DNA of 64,000 nt from assembly GCA_009363175.1 (NCBI GenBank), contig CP045205.1, positions 4,898,001-4,962,000 of the forward strand, written 5' to 3'. Shown here in pieces: positions 52,118 to 61,101 of the stretch. The translations under genes were made by a program, and so were the position numbers. Under the pieces are notes generated by a model that saw only the letters and a program-made list of their open reading frames with translations, did no database searches and was not told the DNA's origin. Within the stretch, counting starts at the first letter, position 1, and every line of letters starts with the position of its first letter. This DNA is from Citrobacter telavivensis. GTDB lineage: Bacteria; Pseudomonadota; Gammaproteobacteria; Enterobacterales; Enterobacteriaceae.

Positions 52118-52133
52118 CGTGATAACAATCACA
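52118..52133 (+). promoter_or_regulatory. CRP site of galP
   Basis: CGTGATAACAATCACA keeps GTGA-N6-TCAC of the CRP consensus. It lies four bases beyond the gal operator, so activator and repressor would compete or cooperate at the galP promoter. Confidence 0.78.
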
Positions 52134-52198
52134 TATTTTTGCGATGTACTCCCCTACCCTAATTATCAACAAAACTGATAACCCAACCGGAGGGCATA

Positions 52199-53593
52199 AT
52201 GCCTGACAATAAAAAACAGGGGCGTTCCAATAAGGCGATGACTTTTTTTGTCTGCTTTCTTGCAGCCCTGGCAGGATTACTTTTTGGCCTGGATATCGGC
52301 GTTATCGCTGGCGCATTACCGTTTATCACGGATGAATTCCAGATATCTGCCCACACCCAGGAGTGGGTCGTTAGCTCCATGATGTTCGGCGCAGCGGTCG
52401 GTGCCGTCGGCAGCGGCTGGCTCTCCTTCAGGCTCGGGCGCAAGAAAAGCCTGATGATCGGCGCGATTTTGTTTGTCGCCGGGTCCCTGTTCTCCGCTGC
52501 GGCGCCGAATGTTGAAGTGCTGATCCTCTCCCGCGTACTGTTGGGGCTGGCCGTCGGCGTGGCCTCCTACACCGCCCCGCTGTACCTGTCTGAGATCGCG
52601 CCGGAAAAAATTCGCGGCAGCATGATCTCCATGTACCAGTTGATGATCACTATCGGGATCCTCGGCGCCTATCTGTCGGATACCGCCTTCAGCTACAGCG
52701 GCGCATGGCGCTGGATGCTGGGCGTGATTATCATCCCGGCGATTTTGCTGCTGATCGGCGTCTTCTTCCTGCCGGACAGCCCGCGCTGGTTTGCCGCGAA
52801 ACGTCGCTTTGTCGATGCCGAACGCGTACTGCTGCGTCTGCGTGATACCAGCGCGGAAGCCAAACGCGAGTTAGATGAGATCCGCGAAAGCCTGCAGGTG
52901 AAACAAAGCGGTTGGGCGCTGTTCAAAGAGAACAGCAACTTCCGCCGCGCAGTGTTTCTTGGCGTGCTGTTGCAGGTAATGCAGCAGTTCACCGGGATGA
53001 ACGTCATCATGTATTACGCGCCAAAAATCTTTGAAATGGCAGGTTACACCAATACGTCCGAGCAGATGTGGGGCACCGTGATTGTCGGTCTGACCAACGT
53101 GCTGGCCACCTTTATCGCGATTGGCCTGGTTGACCGCTGGGGTCGTAAACCGACGCTGACGCTGGGCTTCCTGGTGATGGCGGCCGGAATGGGGATCCTC
53201 GGGACGATGATGCATGTCGGCATCCACTCGCCGTCCGCGCAGTACTTCGCTATCGCGATGCTGCTGATGTTCATCATTGGTTTCGCCATGAGCGCCGGTC
53301 CGCTGATTTGGGTGCTGTGTTCTGAAATCCAGCCGCTGAAAGGCCGAGACTTCGGTATCACCTGCTCGACCGCCACCAACTGGATTGCCAACATGATTGT
53401 CGGCGCGACGTTCCTGACCATGCTGCAAAACCTCGGTAACGCGAATACCTTCTGGGTTTACGCGGGTCTGAATGTGCTGTTTATCCTGCTGACGCTGTGG
53501 CTGGTTCCGGAAACCAAACACGTCTCGCTGGAACACATCGAACGTAACCTGATGAAAGGTCGTAAGCTGCGTGAAATCGGCGCGCACGATTAA
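52199..53593 (+). CDS. galP: Galactose:proton symporter GalP
   Basis: Inner-membrane sugar porter of the MFS, 464 residues, as in E. coli GalP. Twelve helices are expected. Sugar porter motifs: GWLSFRLGRKKSLMIGAILF (near residue 74), PLYLSEIAPEKIRGSM (near 130), the interdomain PDSPRWFAAKRR near 199, LQVMQQFTGMNVIMYYAPKI (near 260) and VPETKHVSLEHIERNL near the end. It imports galactose and glucose with protons. An exact gal operator and a CRP site upstream indicate galactose induction and catabolite control. Confidence 0.97.
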   Translation: MPDNKKQGRSNKAMTFFVCFLAALAGLLFGLDIGVIAGALPFITDEFQISAHTQEWVVSSMMFGAAVGAVGSGWLSFRLGRKKSLMIGAILFVAGSLFSAAAPNVEVLILSRVLLGLAVGVASYTAPLYLSEIAPEKIRGSMISMYQLMITIGILGAYLSDTAFSYSGAWRWMLGVIIIPAILLLIGVFFLPDSPRWFAAKRRFVDAERVLLRLRDTSAEAKRELDEIRESLQVKQSGWALFKENSNFRRAVFLGVLLQVMQQFTGMNVIMYYAPKIFEMAGYTNTSEQMWGTVIVGLTNVLATFIAIGLVDRWGRKPTLTLGFLVMAAGMGILGTMMHVGIHSPSAQYFAIAMLLMFIIGFAMSAGPLIWVLCSEIQPLKGRDFGITCSTATNWIANMIVGATFLTMLQNLGNANTFWVYAGLNVLFILLTLWLVPETKHVSLEHIERNLMKGRKLREIGAHD

Positions 53594-53603
53594 TCCGCCT
53601 TTT

Positions 53604-53627
53604 GCGTCCTCCCCCGCGGGAGGGCGC
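53604..53627 (+). terminator. Probable galP terminator
   Basis: GCGTCCTCCC, loop CCGC, GGGAGGGCGC makes a strong GC stem beginning 11 bases past the galP stop. The T-tract after it is short and interrupted (CTTCCTCTT). Confidence 0.6.
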
Positions 53628-53671
53628 CTTCCTCTTGCAGTCCCGTCTCTGTCGCACTATTCTCTGCCGTT

Positions 53672-54172
53672 ATGAAAACCGCCCGTCTCCCTATCGCCGT
53701 CCAGCAAGCCGTTATGCGCAGCCTGCGGGAAAATCTCGCTCAGGCTAACCTGAAGCTTGGACGCAACTATCCCGAACCAAAGCTGGTGTATCAGCAACGT
53801 GGCACCTCTGCCGGCACCGCCTGGCTGGAGAGTTACGAAATTCGCCTCAATCCGGTGCTATTGATGGAAAACGTCGAAGCGTTTATCAACGAAGTGGTGC
53901 CGCACGAACTGTCGCATTTACTGGTGTGGAAACGGTTTGGCCGGGTTGCGCCGCACGGTAAAGAGTGGAAGTGGATGATGGAAAGCGTGCTCGGCGTCCC
54001 CGCACGCCGCACGCACCAGTTCGAACTCGAATCGGTACGTCGCAATACCTTCCCTTACCGCTGCCAGTGTCAGGAGCATCAATTGACCATCCGTCGTCAC
54101 AATCGCGTCGTGCGCGGCGAAGCCACCTACCGCTGCGTTCACTGCGGCGAACCGTTGGTGCCGCTTAAATAA
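53672..54172 (+). CDS. sprT: SprT-family zinc protein
   Basis: A 166-residue SprT-like protein (E. coli 165). The zinc-protease motif HELSH is in EVVPHELSHLLVWKRFG (near residue 78), the domain shared with SPRTN-type DNA-protein crosslink proteases. A zinc ribbon follows: YRCQCQEHQLTIRRHN and YRCVHCGEPL. Its activity in enteric bacteria has not been settled. It lies 78 bases after galP and 91 before endA, all on the plus strand. Confidence 0.93.
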   Translation: MKTARLPIAVQQAVMRSLRENLAQANLKLGRNYPEPKLVYQQRGTSAGTAWLESYEIRLNPVLLMENVEAFINEVVPHELSHLLVWKRFGRVAPHGKEWKWMMESVLGVPARRTHQFELESVRRNTFPYRCQCQEHQLTIRRHNRVVRGEATYRCVHCGEPLVPLK

Positions 54173-54263
54173 CCAGAACTATCAGGAACTTTCCTGATCT
54201 GGCTGATTGCATCACACATCAACTTTCGTTACGTTGCGGGCTCGTTTTGATACGGAGTTCATG

Positions 54264-54971
54264 ATGTACCGTCATCTTTCTTTGGCTACCACCCTTTTTA
54301 CGGTAGCCCTTTCAGGCCAGACGTTGGCCGCTGGCATTAACAGTTTTTCACAGGCAAAGACCGCAGGCGTCAAGGTCAACGCCGATGTCCCTGGCGACTT
54401 CTATTGCGGATGCAAAATCAACTGGCAGGGAAAAAAGGGGGTCGTTGATCTCGACTCCTGCGGCTATAAAGTGCGAAAGAACGAGAATCGCGCCAGCCGA
54501 ATCGAATGGGAACACGTGGTTCCGGCATGGCAGTTTGGCCATCAGCGCCAGTGCTGGCAGGACGGTGGACGAAAAAACTGCGCCAAGGATCCGGTTTATC
54601 GCAAAATGGAAAGCGACATGCACAACCTACAACCCGCCGTGGGTGAGGTGAATGGCGATCGCGGTAACTTCATGTACAGCCAGTGGAACGGCGGCGAAGG
54701 TCAGTACGGGCAGTGCGCCATGAAGGTCGATTTCAAAGAAAAGATCGCCGAGCCGCCAGCCCGCGCGCGCGGCGCGATTGCGCGGACCTATTTTTATATG
54801 CGCGACCAGTACAACCTGACGCTTTCCCGCCAGCAAACCCAGCTTTTCAACGCCTGGAACAAGATGTACCCGGTCACCGACTGGGAATGTGAGCGCGACG
54901 ACCGGATAGCGAAGATTCAGGGAAACCACAACCCTTACGTGCAACGCGCTTGCCAGGCGCAAAAGAGCTAA
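54264..54971 (+). CDS. endA: DNA-specific endonuclease I
   Basis: Periplasmic nuclease that cleaves double-stranded DNA; 235 residues, as in E. coli EndA. Signal peptide MYRHLSLATTLFTVALSG ending LAAG. The His-Me finger core is RIEWEHVVPAWQFGHQRQCW (near residue 84), then SDMHNLQPAVGEVNGDRGNF (near 120), with His and Asn as catalytic and metal residues. Cysteines near residues 45, 47, 60 and 103 suggest disulfides. The second of two adjacent ATGs is chosen, as GGAG is six bases before it but only three before the first. Confidence 0.95.
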   Translation: MYRHLSLATTLFTVALSGQTLAAGINSFSQAKTAGVKVNADVPGDFYCGCKINWQGKKGVVDLDSCGYKVRKNENRASRIEWEHVVPAWQFGHQRQCWQDGGRKNCAKDPVYRKMESDMHNLQPAVGEVNGDRGNFMYSQWNGGEGQYGQCAMKVDFKEKIAEPPARARGAIARTYFYMRDQYNLTLSRQQTQLFNAWNKMYPVTDWECERDDRIAKIQGNHNPYVQRACQAQKS

Positions 54972-55050
54972 CCTACACTAGCGGGATGATTGATTAACCC
55001 CTTACCCCGCGCGGCGAGCCTGCGTGGGGAGATGACGCGGATTTTTAACT

Positions 55051-55782
55051 ATGCGCATTCCCCGCATTTATCACCCTGAGCCCATCACCGCCGGCAGCCA
55101 GATTTCCCTGTGCGAAGATGCCGCTAACCATATCGGACGCGTCCTGCGGATGGGACCGGGTCAGGAACTGCAACTGTTTGATGGCAGCAACCAGATTTTC
55201 GCTGCCGAAATCACCCACGCCAGCAAGAAAAGCGTGGACGTGAACGTGTTGAGTAGCGAGATTGACGATCGTGAATCACCGCTGCATATCCATCTTGGTC
55301 AGGTCATGTCGCGCGGCGAAAAGATGGAGTTCACTATCCAGAAATCGATCGAACTGGGTGTAAGCCTCATTACGCCACTTTTTTCTGAACGCTGCGGCGT
55401 TAAACTGGACAGTGAACGTCTGAACAAGAAGCTCCAGCAGTGGCAGAAAATTGCCATTGCCGCCTGCGAACAGTGTGGTCGCAACCGGGTACCGGAAATT
55501 CGTCCGGCCATGGATCTGGAAGCCTGGTGCGCGGAACAGGACGAAGGGCTGAAGTTGAACCTTCACCCTCGCGCCAGCGACAGCATTAACACATTGCCGC
55601 TGCCGGTTGAGCGTGTTCGTCTGTTGATTGGCCCGGAAGGCGGACTATCGGCAGAGGAAATTGCCATGACCGCACGCTATCAGTTTACTGATATCCTGTT
55701 AGGACCTCGCGTTCTGCGTACTGAGACAACTGCGCTCACCGCCATTACCGCGCTTCAGGTGCGATTTGGCGATCTGGGCTAA
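55051..55782 (+). CDS. rsmE: 16S rRNA m3U1498 methyltransferase
   Basis: SPOUT-class methyltransferase that modifies U1498 of 16S rRNA; 243 residues, as in E. coli RsmE. An amino-terminal PUA-like domain (MRIPRIYHPEPITAGSQISL, HIGRVLRMGPGQELQLFDG) precedes the knotted domain with LIGPEGGLSAEEIAMTARYQ (near residue 192) and ILLGPRVLRTETTALTAITA (near 215). It is followed 12 bases later by gshB and is likely co-transcribed with it. Confidence 0.96.
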   Translation: MRIPRIYHPEPITAGSQISLCEDAANHIGRVLRMGPGQELQLFDGSNQIFAAEITHASKKSVDVNVLSSEIDDRESPLHIHLGQVMSRGEKMEFTIQKSIELGVSLITPLFSERCGVKLDSERLNKKLQQWQKIAIAACEQCGRNRVPEIRPAMDLEAWCAEQDEGLKLNLHPRASDSINTLPLPVERVRLLIGPEGGLSAEEIAMTARYQFTDILLGPRVLRTETTALTAITALQVRFGDLG

Positions 55783-55794
55783 CGGAGAAGAATA

Positions 55795-56742
55795 ATGATC
55801 AAGCTCGGCATCGTGATGGACCCCATCGCAAGCATCAATATCAAGAAAGACTCCAGCTTCGCTATGCTGCTGGAAGCGCAACGTCGTGGTTACGAACTTC
55901 ATTATATGGAGATGGCCGATCTTTATCTGATTAACGGTGAAGCCCGCGCCCGCACGCGTACTCTGAGCGTTGAGCAGAACTACGACAAATGGTATGAGTT
56001 TACCGGCGAACAGGATCTGCCGCTGGACGCTCTCGACGTCATTCTGATGCGTAAAGACCCGCCGTTTGATACCGAGTTTATCTACGCCACCTATATTCTG
56101 GAACGCGCGGAAGAGAAAGGAACGCTTATCGTCAACAAGCCGCAGAGCCTGCGCGACTGTAACGAAAAACTGTTCACCGCCTGGTTCTCTGACCTGACGC
56201 CGGAAACGCTGGTCACCCGCAACAAAGCGCAGTTGAAGGCGTTCTGGCAAAAGCACAATGATATTATTCTCAAGCCGCTGGACGGTATGGGCGGCGCGTC
56301 GATCTTCCGCGTTAAAGAAGGCGATCCGAACCTCGGCGTGATTACGGAAACCCTGACCGAGCATGGCACCCGCTACTGTATGGCGCAGAACTATCTGCCG
56401 GCGATTAAAGATGGCGACAAGCGCGTGCTGGTCGTTGATGGCGAACCGGTTCCGTACTGCCTGGCGCGTATTCCGCAGGGTGGCGAAACCCGTGGCAACC
56501 TGGCCGCTGGCGGCCGTGGCGAACCGCGTCCGTTAACCGACAGCGACTGGGAAATCGCTCGCCGTATCGGGCCAACGCTGAAAGCGAAAGGGCTGATTTT
56601 TGTCGGTCTGGACATCATTGGCGATCGTCTGACCGAGATTAACGTCACCAGCCCGACCTGCATCCGTGAGATTGAAGCCGAATTCCCTGTCTCCATCACC
56701 GGGATGCTGATGGACGCTTTCGAAGCACGTTTGCAGAAATAA
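55795..56742 (+). CDS. gshB: Glutathione synthetase
   Basis: ATP-grasp enzyme joining gamma-glutamylcysteine and glycine to form glutathione; 315 residues, as in E. coli GshB. Motifs: KLGIVMDPIASINIKKDSSF at the start, ILMRKDPPFDTEFIYATYIL (near residue 82), the glycine-rich ATP loop DIILKPLDGMGGASIFRVKE (near 156) and VGLDIIGDRLTEINVTSPTC (near 272). The GGAGAAGA ribosome binding site is close upstream. A BIME follows before yqgE. Confidence 0.97.
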   Translation: MIKLGIVMDPIASINIKKDSSFAMLLEAQRRGYELHYMEMADLYLINGEARARTRTLSVEQNYDKWYEFTGEQDLPLDALDVILMRKDPPFDTEFIYATYILERAEEKGTLIVNKPQSLRDCNEKLFTAWFSDLTPETLVTRNKAQLKAFWQKHNDIILKPLDGMGGASIFRVKEGDPNLGVITETLTEHGTRYCMAQNYLPAIKDGDKRVLVVDGEPVPYCLARIPQGGETRGNLAAGGRGEPRPLTDSDWEIARRIGPTLKAKGLIFVGLDIIGDRLTEINVTSPTCIREIEAEFPVSITGMLMDAFEARLQK

Positions 56743-56775
56743 GTCATTTGCTGGATGACAACATCCAGCATGCCG

Positions 56776-56858
56776 TTGTAGGCCTGATAAGCGCAGCGCC
56801 ATCAGGCATTAAGACACCGATGCCGGATGGCGACGCGAACGTCTTATCCGGCCTACGG
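56776..56858. repeat. BIME between gshB and yqgE
   Basis: TGTAGGCCTGATAAGCGC with GCGCCATCAGGCA, then TGCCGGATGGCGACGCG with CGTCTTATCCGGCCTACG. The first unit has the CCTGAT/ATCAGG core variant and the second the CCGGAT core. Confidence 0.93.
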
Positions 56859-56932
56859 TAGTGACATCCGTGCGCTTTACCCACATACTGACCCCTGTTG
56901 CTTTTTTGAACCAGGAAACAGAACCTCTGACA

Positions 56933-57496
56933 ATGAATTTACAGCATCACTTTCTTATTGCCATGCCTGCTCTCCAGGATCCGATTTTCCGCCGTTCAGT
57001 AGTGTACATTTGCGAACATAACGAAGATGGCGCAATGGGGATTATTGTGAATAAGCCTCTGGAAAATCTTCAGATTGAAGGGATTCTGGAAAAACTGAAA
57101 ATCGCGCCGGAACCGCGCGATCCGGCGATCCGTCTGGATAAAGCAGTGATGCTTGGCGGCCCGTTAGCGGAAGATCGCGGGTTTATCCTGCACACGCCGC
57201 CGTCGCGCTTTGCCTCCAGTATTCGCATCTCGGATAACACCGTGATCACCACGTCACGCGACGTGCTCGAAACCTTAGGCACGGGCGAACAGCCTGCCGA
57301 CGTGCTGGTCGCACTCGGCTACTCCTCCTGGGAGAAAGGCCAGCTTGAACAAGAACTGCTGGATAACGCCTGGCTGACCGCCCCTGCCGATCTCAATATC
57401 CTGTTCAAAACACCGATTGCCGATCGCTGGCGTGACGCTGCCCGGCTGATTGGCATCGACATCCTGACGATGCCCGGCGTGGCAGGGCATGCCTGA
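56933..57496 (+). CDS. yqgE: UPF0301 protein YqgE
   Basis: A 187-residue protein of the UPF0301 (DUF179) family, function unknown. It begins MNLQHHFLIAMPALQDPIFR and contains VVYICEHNEDGAMGIIVNKP (near residue 24) and MLGGPLAEDRGFILHTP (near 75). The ATG at 56933 agrees with E. coli; the frame is open for 24 more codons without similarity. It overlaps ruvX by one base, so the two are translationally coupled, as in many gammaproteobacteria. Confidence 0.94.
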   Translation: MNLQHHFLIAMPALQDPIFRRSVVYICEHNEDGAMGIIVNKPLENLQIEGILEKLKIAPEPRDPAIRLDKAVMLGGPLAEDRGFILHTPPSRFASSIRISDNTVITTSRDVLETLGTGEQPADVLVALGYSSWEKGQLEQELLDNAWLTAPADLNILFKTPIADRWRDAARLIGIDILTMPGVAGHA

Positions 57497-57912
57497 TGAG
57501 CGAAACATTACTGGCCTTTGATTTTGGCACTAAAAGTATCGGCGTGGCGATTGGTCAGCGGGTAACCGGCACGGCGCGCGCGCTGCCCGCGATTAAAGCG
57601 CAGGACGGTACGCCGGACTGGAACCTGATCGAACGTCTGCTCAAAGAGTGGCAGCCGGATGAAATCATTGTTGGTCTGCCACTGAATATGGACGGCACCG
57701 AGCAACCGCTCACCGCCCGCGCACGTAAATTCGCCAACCGCATTCACGGACGTTTCGGCGTCACGGTCACCTTGCACGATGAACGACTCAGCACCGTGGA
57801 AGCGCGCTCCGGCCTGTTCGAGCAGGGCGGCTATCGCGCGTTGAACAAAGGGAAGATCGACTCCGCCTCCGCCGTCATCATTCTCGAAAGTTACTTCGAG
57901 CAGGGCTACTGA
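57496..57912 (+). CDS. ruvX: RuvX/YqgF, Holliday junction resolvase-like rRNA processing nuclease
   Basis: A 138-residue RNase H-fold nuclease of the YqgF family, needed in E. coli for maturation of the 16S rRNA 5' end; older literature proposed junction resolution. It begins with the catalytic strand LLAFDFGTKSIGVAIGQRVT (Asp near residue 9). DEIIVGLPLNMDGTEQ follows near 55 and HDERLSTVEAR near 95 carries further acidic residues, with KIDSASAVIILESYFEQG at the end. The start codon shares a base with the yqgE stop. Confidence 0.95.
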   Translation: MSETLLAFDFGTKSIGVAIGQRVTGTARALPAIKAQDGTPDWNLIERLLKEWQPDEIIVGLPLNMDGTEQPLTARARKFANRIHGRFGVTVTLHDERLSTVEARSGLFEQGGYRALNKGKIDSASAVIILESYFEQGY

Positions 57913-57925
57913 AGCCACGCGTTTC

Positions 57926-58906
57926 TCAAAGCCTTCCCTGCGCCTGTCGCTGTTGCAGGCTCTGAGCAAAAGTCATCATCCCCACCTGCTGCCCGGTCTG
58001 AATGACGTGGGGCAACTGGTGGGACTTCCCTTCCCGAATCAAATTCCCCGCCGCCGGGGTGTTAATCAGCAGTTCAAATAGCGCAACGCGTCCCTCCTGC
58101 TTGTCGGACTCCAGTTTTTGCGACAGTACGGCGCGCAGGCTGCCTGCCAGTTGGCTGCGTACCGGGTCTTTTTCCTGCGCCGGGAAAGAGTCGATCAACC
58201 GCTCGATCGCCTGCGCGGCGCCACGCGTATGCAGTGTCGCCAGTACCAGATGCCCCGTTTCCGCCGCCGTCAGCGCCAGACGGATGGTTTCGCTGTCGCG
58301 TAACTCCCCCAGCAGGATAACGTCCGGATCTTCACGCAGCGCCGCACGCAACCCCGCGGCAAACGAGGCGCAATGTAATCCCACCTCACGCTGTTGAATC
58401 AGACAGCGCTGGCTGGTGTAGACATACTCGATGGGGTCTTCCAGCGTCAGAATGTGCCCATCGACATGCTGATTCAACCACGCCACCATCGCCGCCAGGG
58501 TGGTCGATTTCCCGCTGCCCGTTGCCCCCGTCACCAGAATTAAGCCGTTCTCGCTGCTGAGCAGTTCAGGCAGCACGGAGGGGGTCTCCAGCGTTTCCAG
58601 CGTCGGGCACTGTGTCGGCAGCAGTCGCAGCGCCAGCGACGTCCCCTGTCGCTGCTGAAATGCGCTGGCCCGCAACCGCAGGTTTCCCGCAAGCGAAACG
58701 GCGAAATCCAGTTGCCCATTTTGCTGTAACGTCGCCTGTTGCCCTTCATCCAGCCAGTCCGTCAGCAGTCCGGTAATGTCGGCTGCGGTGAAGGGCGCGC
58801 GTTCCATGTGCCCTCGTTTTCGCCAACGCGCAGGCCACGCATTGCTTAGGTGTAGATCCGAGACGTTATGCTTTACACTAAGGGCCACAATTTCTTCCAT
58901 ATTCAT
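57926..58906 (-). CDS. yggR: PilT-like ATPase YggR
   Basis: A 326-residue secretion-type ATPase of the PilT family. Walker A is GLILVTGATGSGKSTTLAAM (near residue 121), the Asp box ILTLEDPIEYVYTSQRCLIQ (near 151), Walker B REDPDVILLGELRD (near 188) and the His box GHLVLATLHTRGAAQAIERL (near 215). In E. coli no twitching function is known and its role is unclear. The ATG at 58906 gives MNMEEIVALSVKHNVSDLHL as in E. coli; a further 25 codons are open. It is divergent from yggS with 17 bases between the start codons, so their promoters must overlap each other's genes. Confidence 0.94.
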   Translation of the reverse strand: MNMEEIVALSVKHNVSDLHLSNAWPARWRKRGHMERAPFTAADITGLLTDWLDEGQQATLQQNGQLDFAVSLAGNLRLRASAFQQRQGTSLALRLLPTQCPTLETLETPSVLPELLSSENGLILVTGATGSGKSTTLAAMVAWLNQHVDGHILTLEDPIEYVYTSQRCLIQQREVGLHCASFAAGLRAALREDPDVILLGELRDSETIRLALTAAETGHLVLATLHTRGAAQAIERLIDSFPAQEKDPVRSQLAGSLRAVLSQKLESDKQEGRVALFELLINTPAAGNLIREGKSHQLPHVIQTGQQVGMMTFAQSLQQRQAQGRL

Positions 58907-58923
58907 ACACAGATCCTCGGAAA

Positions 58924-59628
58924 ATGAACGATATCGCGCATAACCTGGCACAGGTCCGGGACAAAATCTCAGCCGCCGCATTGCGTTGCGGGCGTGCTTC
59001 AGAGGAAGTTACGCTACTTGCAGTGAGCAAAACCAAACCTGCGAGCGCCATCGAAGAAGCCATCGCTGCTGGTCAGCAGGCCTTTGGTGAGAATTACGTG
59101 CAGGAAGGGGTAGAGAAAATTCGCCACTTTCGCGAGAAAGGAATCGCAGGCCTGCAATGGCACTTTATTGGCCCGTTACAGTCCAACAAAAGCCGTCTGG
59201 TGGCTGAGCATTTTGACTGGTGTCATACCCTCGATCGCCTGCGCATTGCTACCCGCCTGAGCGAACAGCGTCCGGCAGAACTGGCACCGCTGAACGTGCT
59301 GATTCAAATCAACATCAGCGATGAGAACAGTAAGTCTGGCATTCCGCTGGAGGAACTGAATGCACTTGCCGCAGAGGTCGCCGAATTACCTCACCTTCGT
59401 CTGCGTGGTCTGATGGCGATCCCCGCCCCAGAGTCAGATTATGTAAGGCAGTTTGAAGTTGCCCGCCAAATGGCTGTAGCATTTGCCGGGCTGAAAACGC
59501 GCTATCCTGACGTCGATACCCTGTCGCTGGGTATGTCGGGCGATATGGAAGCCGCCATTGCGGCAGGTAGCACGATGGTACGTATCGGCACCGCCATTTT
59601 TGGTGCACGTGATTACACAAAAAATTAA
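58924..59628 (+). CDS. yggS: PLP homeostasis protein YggS
   Basis: Pyridoxal phosphate-binding protein of the YggS/PROSC family that keeps free PLP in balance; 234 residues, as in E. coli. The PLP lysine is in VTLLAVSKTKPASAIEEAIA (near residue 36). FGENYVQEGVEKI follows near 54, LQWHFIGPLQSNKSRLVAEH near 79 and LSLGMSGDMEAAIAAGSTMV near 203, which binds the phosphate. It heads a plus-strand run yggS-yggT-yggU-rdgB-hemW with short gaps or overlaps. Confidence 0.97.
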   Translation: MNDIAHNLAQVRDKISAAALRCGRASEEVTLLAVSKTKPASAIEEAIAAGQQAFGENYVQEGVEKIRHFREKGIAGLQWHFIGPLQSNKSRLVAEHFDWCHTLDRLRIATRLSEQRPAELAPLNVLIQINISDENSKSGIPLEELNALAAEVAELPHLRLRGLMAIPAPESDYVRQFEVARQMAVAFAGLKTRYPDVDTLSLGMSGDMEAAIAAGSTMVRIGTAIFGARDYTKN

Positions 59629-59646
59629 GGAAATCTGAGGAACGCC

Positions 59647-60213
59647 ATGAATACGTTGACCTTCTTGCTCTCAACGGTAATTGAGCTGTACACCATGGTG
59701 CTGTTATTGCGCGTGTGGATGCAATGGGCTCGCTGTGACTTTTACAATCCTTTCTCCCAGTTTGTGGTGAAAGTGACGCAACCGATTATTGGGCCGCTGC
59801 GCCGTATTATTCCCCCGATGGGACCGGTCGACAGCGCATCGCTGTTGGTTGCGTTTATCCTCAGCTTTATCAAAGCGATAGTGCTGTTTAAAGTGGTGAC
59901 CTTCCTGCCGATCGTCTGGATCGCCGCCGTGCTGATCGTGCTCAAAACCATTGGCCTGCTGATCTTCTGGGTGCTGCTGGTGATGGCCATTATGAGCTGG
60001 GTAAGCCAGGGTCGTAGCCCGATTGAGTATGTGCTGATTCAACTGGCCGATCCGCTGCTGCGCCCGATTCGTCGTATTCTCCCGGGGATGGGCGGCATCG
60101 ATTTCTCGCCAATGGTTCTCGTCCTGCTGTTGTATGTCATCAACATGGGGATTGGTGAGGTTCTGCAGGCAACCGGTAACATGTTGCTGCCGGGGCTGTG
60201 GATGGCGCTATGA
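59647..60213 (+). CDS. yggT: YggT family membrane protein
   Basis: A 188-residue inner-membrane protein made of two YggT repeats. Each has a pair of helices with the motif between: LLRVWMQWARCDFYNPFSQF (near residue 20) and VMAIMSWVSQGRSPIEYVLI (near 113). RRIIPPMGPVDSASLLVAF and RRILPGMGGIDFSPMVLVLL (the first at about 57, the second at about 143) are the repeated ends. E. coli YggT has been linked to potassium or osmotic tolerance, but the mechanism is unknown. It overlaps yggU by four bases (ATGA). Confidence 0.93.
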   Translation: MNTLTFLLSTVIELYTMVLLLRVWMQWARCDFYNPFSQFVVKVTQPIIGPLRRIIPPMGPVDSASLLVAFILSFIKAIVLFKVVTFLPIVWIAAVLIVLKTIGLLIFWVLLVMAIMSWVSQGRSPIEYVLIQLADPLLRPIRRILPGMGGIDFSPMVLVLLLYVINMGIGEVLQATGNMLLPGLWMAL

Positions 60214-60500
60214 GTGCGGTGACACGCTGTGATGATGGACTGGTCTTACGGCTCTATATTCAGCCGAAAGCCAGCCGCGACAGCATTGTTGGTTTACATG
60301 GCGACGAACTGAAAGTCGCCATTACCGCCCAGCCGGTGGACGGCCAGGCAAACAGTCATCTGGTGAAGTTTCTCGGCAAGCAGTTCCGCGTGGCAAAGAG
60401 CCAGGTTGTCATTGAAAAGGGCGAACTTGGCCGCCATAAACAGGTTAAAATCATTCATCCGCAACAGATCCCGCCAGAAGTCGCGGCGTTAACTGATTAG
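60210..60500 (+). CDS. yggU: UPF0235 protein YggU
   Basis: A 96-residue protein of the DUF167/UPF0235 family, function unknown. It begins MSAVTRCDDGLVLRLYIQPK. Conserved parts are LRLYIQPKASRDSIVGLHGD and VKVAITAQPVDGQAN-like KVAITAQPVDGQANSHLVKF, with VVIEKGELGRHKQVKI near residue 68. The start at 60210 overlaps the yggT stop; an earlier ATG four codons upstream lies within yggT. It is followed seven bases later by rdgB. Confidence 0.93.
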   Translation: MSAVTRCDDGLVLRLYIQPKASRDSIVGLHGDELKVAITAQPVDGQANSHLVKFLGKQFRVAKSQVVIEKGELGRHKQVKIIHPQQIPPEVAALTD

Positions 60501-60507
60501 GTATCCT

Positions 60508-61101
60508 ATGCAAAAAGTTGTCCTCGCAACCGGCAATGCCGGTAAAGTGCGTGAGCTCGCGTCGCTGCTCAGCGATTTCGGGCTTGATGTGGTGGCGCAA
60601 ACCGATCTTGGCGTTGATTCTGCCGAAGAGACCGGGCTGACCTTTATTGAAAATGCGATCCTGAAAGCGCGTCACGCCGCGCAGATAACCGGGTTGCCAG
60701 CAATTGCCGACGACTCAGGTCTGGCCGTTGACGCGCTGGGCGGCGCGCCAGGCATCTACTCCGCGCGCTATGCCGGCGAAGACGCGACCGATCAACAGAA
60801 CCTGGAAAAACTGTTGCTTACTCTGAAGGATGTACCGGACGATCGACGTCAGGCACGCTTTCACTGCGTGCTGGTCTATCTGCGTCACGCCGACGATCCT
60901 ACGCCGCTGGTGTGCCACGGCAGTTGGCCGGGCACGATCGCCCATACGGCAGCAGGCAACGGCGGCTTTGGCTATGACCCTGTCTTCTTCGTGCCTTCAG
61001 AAGGCAAAACCGCCGCCGAACTGACGCGCGAAGAGAAAAGCGCGATCTCCCACCGTGGGCAGGCGCTGAAACTGCTGCTGGAAGCCTTACGTAATGGTTA
61101 A
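60508..61101 (+). CDS. rdgB: XTP/dITP diphosphatase RdgB
   Basis: Removes non-canonical purine nucleotides (XTP, dITP) by hydrolysis to monophosphates, preventing DNA damage; 197 residues, as in E. coli. Motifs: KVVLATGNAGKVRELASLLS at the start, LPAIADDSGLAVDALGGAPG (near residue 64; Asp69-type catalytic base) and GFGYDPVFFVPSEGKTAAEL (near 151), then ISHRGQALKLL near 180. It overlaps hemW by eight bases. Confidence 0.97.
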   Translation: MQKVVLATGNAGKVRELASLLSDFGLDVVAQTDLGVDSAEETGLTFIENAILKARHAAQITGLPAIADDSGLAVDALGGAPGIYSARYAGEDATDQQNLEKLLLTLKDVPDDRRQARFHCVLVYLRHADDPTPLVCHGSWPGTIAHTAAGNGGFGYDPVFFVPSEGKTAAELTREEKSAISHRGQALKLLLEALRNG

